Below are positions 5,846-7,585 of a stretch of 7,585 bases of DNA, piece by piece (within the stretch, counting starts at the first letter, position 1; each line of letters starts with the position of its first letter). The DNA is taken from positions 1 through 7,585 of the forward strand of contig JACETJ010000058.1 of NCBI GenBank assembly GCA_013911345.1. The letters run 5' to 3'. Source of the DNA: Congregibacter sp. Its GTDB lineage: Bacteria; Pseudomonadota; Gammaproteobacteria; Pseudomonadales; Halieaceae. The translations under genes were made by a program, and so were the position numbers. The notes under the pieces were generated by a model, which searched no databases, had not been told where the DNA came from, and saw only the letters and a program-made list of their open reading frames with translations.

Positions 5846-7039
5846 CTACGCGGCAATCTCTCTGTTGGCGGTGCTGAAAGCGGCCACCGCCTTGTCCAGA
5901 TCGTCTTGAGTGTGACCTGCGGAAATCTGTACGCGGATGCGCGCCTTCCCCTGCGGTACGACCGGATAAAAGAAACCAACGGCGTAAATCCCAAGCTCAA
6001 GCAAACGCTCGGACATTTTTTGCGCCACCACCGCGTCGCCCAGCATGACCGGCACGATGGGGTGGTCGCCCTCAGGTACCGCAAATCCGTTGGCCTGCAT
6101 CTGCTCTCGGAAGTAGCGCGTGTTCTCGTGTAGCCTATCTCGCAAGGCTGTTGACGCCTCTAGCATATCGAGCACTTTTAGCGATGCCGCGCAAATTGCC
6201 GGAGCAAGCGTGTTGGAGAAAAGATAAGGCCGAGATCGCTGCCGCAGAATATCGATGATTTCCTGTCGTCCAGAGGTGAACCCTCCAGAGCCACCGCCCA
6301 GCGCCTTGCCAAACGTTCCGGTGATGATGTCGACTCGGTCCATCACCCCGCAATATTCATGAACCCCGCGCCCCTGATCGCCCATGAAGCCGGTGGCGTG
6401 ACAATCATCGTGATGCACCATGGCACCGTACTTATCGGCCAGATCGCAAATGGCACCAAGCTGAGCAATGGTGCCGTCCATCGAGAACACACCATCGGTC
6501 GTGATGAGGATTCGTCTGGCGCCCGCGTCGCGCGCCTCCTGCAGCTTGGCCTCGAGGTCGCCCATATCGCTATTGCGATAACGGTAACGTGATGCTTTGC
6601 AGAGCCTGACGCCGTCAATAATAGAGGCATGGTTGAGCTCATCTGAGACCACCGCATCCTCCGGCCCGAGAATGGTCTCAAAAAGCCCCGTATTGGCATC
6701 AAAACAGGCCGCGTAAAGGATGGTGTCTTCCATACCCAAAAACTGGCTCACACGATGCTCAAGGGTTTTATGAATCCCCTGAGTGCCACAGATAAAGCGT
6801 ACGGACGCGGCCCCAAAACCCCACTTACCGAGGCTGTCGCTCGCTGCCTGCATCACCTCGGCGTTGTTAGCGAGACCCAGGTAATTATTGGCGCACATGT
6901 TGACGACATTGGCGCCGCTTTCAAGTGTGATGTCATTCTTTTGCTCAGAAGCGATGACGCGCTCGGTCTTCCACAGCCCGGCAGCTTTGATCTCTGCAAT
7001 CTCTGCGGCGTAGCTCTCTTTGACTGCCTGATAGCTCAT
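5846..7039 (-). CDS. kbl: Glycine C-acetyltransferase (2-amino-3-ketobutyrate CoA ligase)
   Basis: A 397-residue cytoplasmic PLP enzyme of the alpha-oxoamine synthase family, one residue shorter than E. coli Kbl. It turns L-2-amino-3-oxobutanoate and CoA into glycine and acetyl-CoA, the second step of threonine breakdown. Visible catalytic features: [10 protein letters not shown] (47-56) near the N terminus; DELNHASI (133-140) with H137, which stacks on the cofactor ring; HHDDCHATG (209-217) with D211 and H214, the cofactor-binding pair; and [10 protein letters not shown] (240-249) with K245 as the Schiff-base lysine. [14 protein letters not shown] (74-87) is also typical. The start ATG at 7039 is one base after the tdh stop, with GGAAAG (7051-7046) six bases before it, inside the tdh end, so both are translated from one message. 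Very sure. Confidence 0.98.
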   Translation of the reverse strand: MSYQAVKESYAAEIAEIKAAGLWKTERVIASEQKNDITLESGANVVNMCANNYLGLANNAEVMQAASDSLGKWGFGAASVRFICGTQGIHKTLEHRVSQFLGMEDTILYAACFDANTGLFETILGPEDAVVSDELNHASIIDGVRLCKASRYRYRNSDMGDLEAKLQEARDAGARRILITTDGVFSMDGTIAQLGAICDLADKYGAMVHHDDCHATGFMGDQGRGVHEYCGVMDRVDIITGTFGKALGGGSGGFTSGRQEIIDILRQRSRPYLFSNTLAPAICAASLKVLDMLEASTALRDRLHENTRYFREQMQANGFAVPEGDHPIVPVMLGDAVVAQKMSERLLELGIYAVGFFYPVVPQGKARIRVQISAGHTQDDLDKAVAAFSTANREIAA

Positions 7040-7040
7040 G

Positions 7041-7585
7041 TCAGTCTTTCCAATCCAGAATTACTTTGCCCGACTGACCCGAGCGCATGATGTCGAAGCC
7101 TTCCTGAAATTCGGTGTAGTGGAAGCGGTGCGTAATGATGCGCTCGATGGGCAAGCCGCTTTGAATCATCATCACCATCTTGTACCAGGTCTCATACATC
7201 TCACGGCCGTAAATACCCTTGATGTTCAACCCTTTGAAGACCACGTCGGTCCAGTCGATGCCGGTATCGTCGGGCATGATGCCCAGCATGGCGATGTTGC
7301 CGCCGTTGATCATCTTGCTGAGCACGTCCCTGAAGGCCGCCGGGGAGCCAGACATTTCGAGGCACACGTCAAAGCCTTCCAGAATTCCAAGGCTCTCCAT
7401 AAAGTTCCGAGTGATTTCCTGCTTGGCTACATTAATGGGCTGCACCTTGGGAACAATGCGCTTGGCCAGATCCAACCGGTACTCATTGACGTCCGTCAGG
7501 ATCACATTGCGGGCACCACAGTGGCCGGCCACCATCGCGGCCATGATACCAATGGGTCCCGCACCCGTGATGATGACGTCCTCGC
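7041..7585 (-). CDS. tdh: L-threonine 3-dehydrogenase, C-terminal part (runs off the right edge)
   Basis: The last 180 residues of a zinc-containing medium-chain dehydrogenase that oxidises L-threonine with NAD+ to L-2-amino-3-oxobutanoate, the unstable substrate of Kbl. The visible part opens with [18 protein letters not shown], the Rossmann glycine motif (GxGPxG) that binds NAD, and then [11 protein letters not shown] with an Asp at the end of strand 2, as expected for NAD rather than NADP. Further on come [11 protein letters not shown], the [13 protein letters not shown] strand, the [22 protein letters not shown] segment (in two parts) and the closing [11 protein letters not shown], all typical of Tdh. 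The N-terminal catalytic zinc domain lies outside the window, so the start is not seen. In-frame ATG at 7544 is internal, not a start. It is followed one base later by kbl. Confidence 0.96.
   Translation of the reverse strand, partial: EDVIITGAGPIGIMAAMVAGHCGARNVILTDVNEYRLDLAKRIVPKVQPINVAKQEITRNFMESLGILEGFDVCLEMSGSPAAFRDVLSKMINGGNIAMLGIMPDDTGIDWTDVVFKGLNIKGIYGREMYETWYKMVMMIQSGLPIERIITHRFHYTEFQEGFDIMRSGQSGKVILDWKD

Overview
The window looks like ordinary chromosome from a Gammaproteobacterium, probably a marine or free-living aerobe. I base this on tdh/kbl, DUF938, TerB-like and YMGG-type glycine-zipper proteins, a fairly high GC content, and Shine-Dalgarno sites of the AGGAGG type. The genus cannot be set from the sequence alone. 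I saw no mobile element, tRNA, rRNA, CRISPR array or long repeat.

Layout: (1) 28-465, plus strand: a TerB-fold protein, convergent with what follows. (2) 525-3738, minus strand: seven genes all reading leftward. In transcription order they are a 53-aa small protein, a small single-pass membrane protein, a DUF938 SAM-dependent methyltransferase, a His-rich two-pass membrane protein overlapping it by 4 bp, a four-pass membrane protein, an ABM-fold putative monooxygenase and a ten-pass EamA/DMT transporter. The first four are tightly packed. The last three are separated by 60-160 bp gaps, some holding hairpins, so more than one transcription unit is likely. (3) 3739-3994: a 256-bp divergent intergenic region. 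(4) 3995-5739, plus strand: a three-His cupin, an exported protein built of two similar halves, and an exported glycine-zipper protein with a GTG start. (5) 5846-7585, minus strand: kbl and the 3' part of tdh, one base apart, the two-step route from threonine to glycine and acetyl-CoA. tdh runs off the right edge.

Only tdh/kbl form a clear pathway. The rest are family-level assignments. The points most worth a second look are the cupin/exported-protein pair, the small-protein and membrane-protein cluster around DUF938, and a hairpin in the transporter leader that reads as a terminator on the opposite strand. I found no convincing new biological system.
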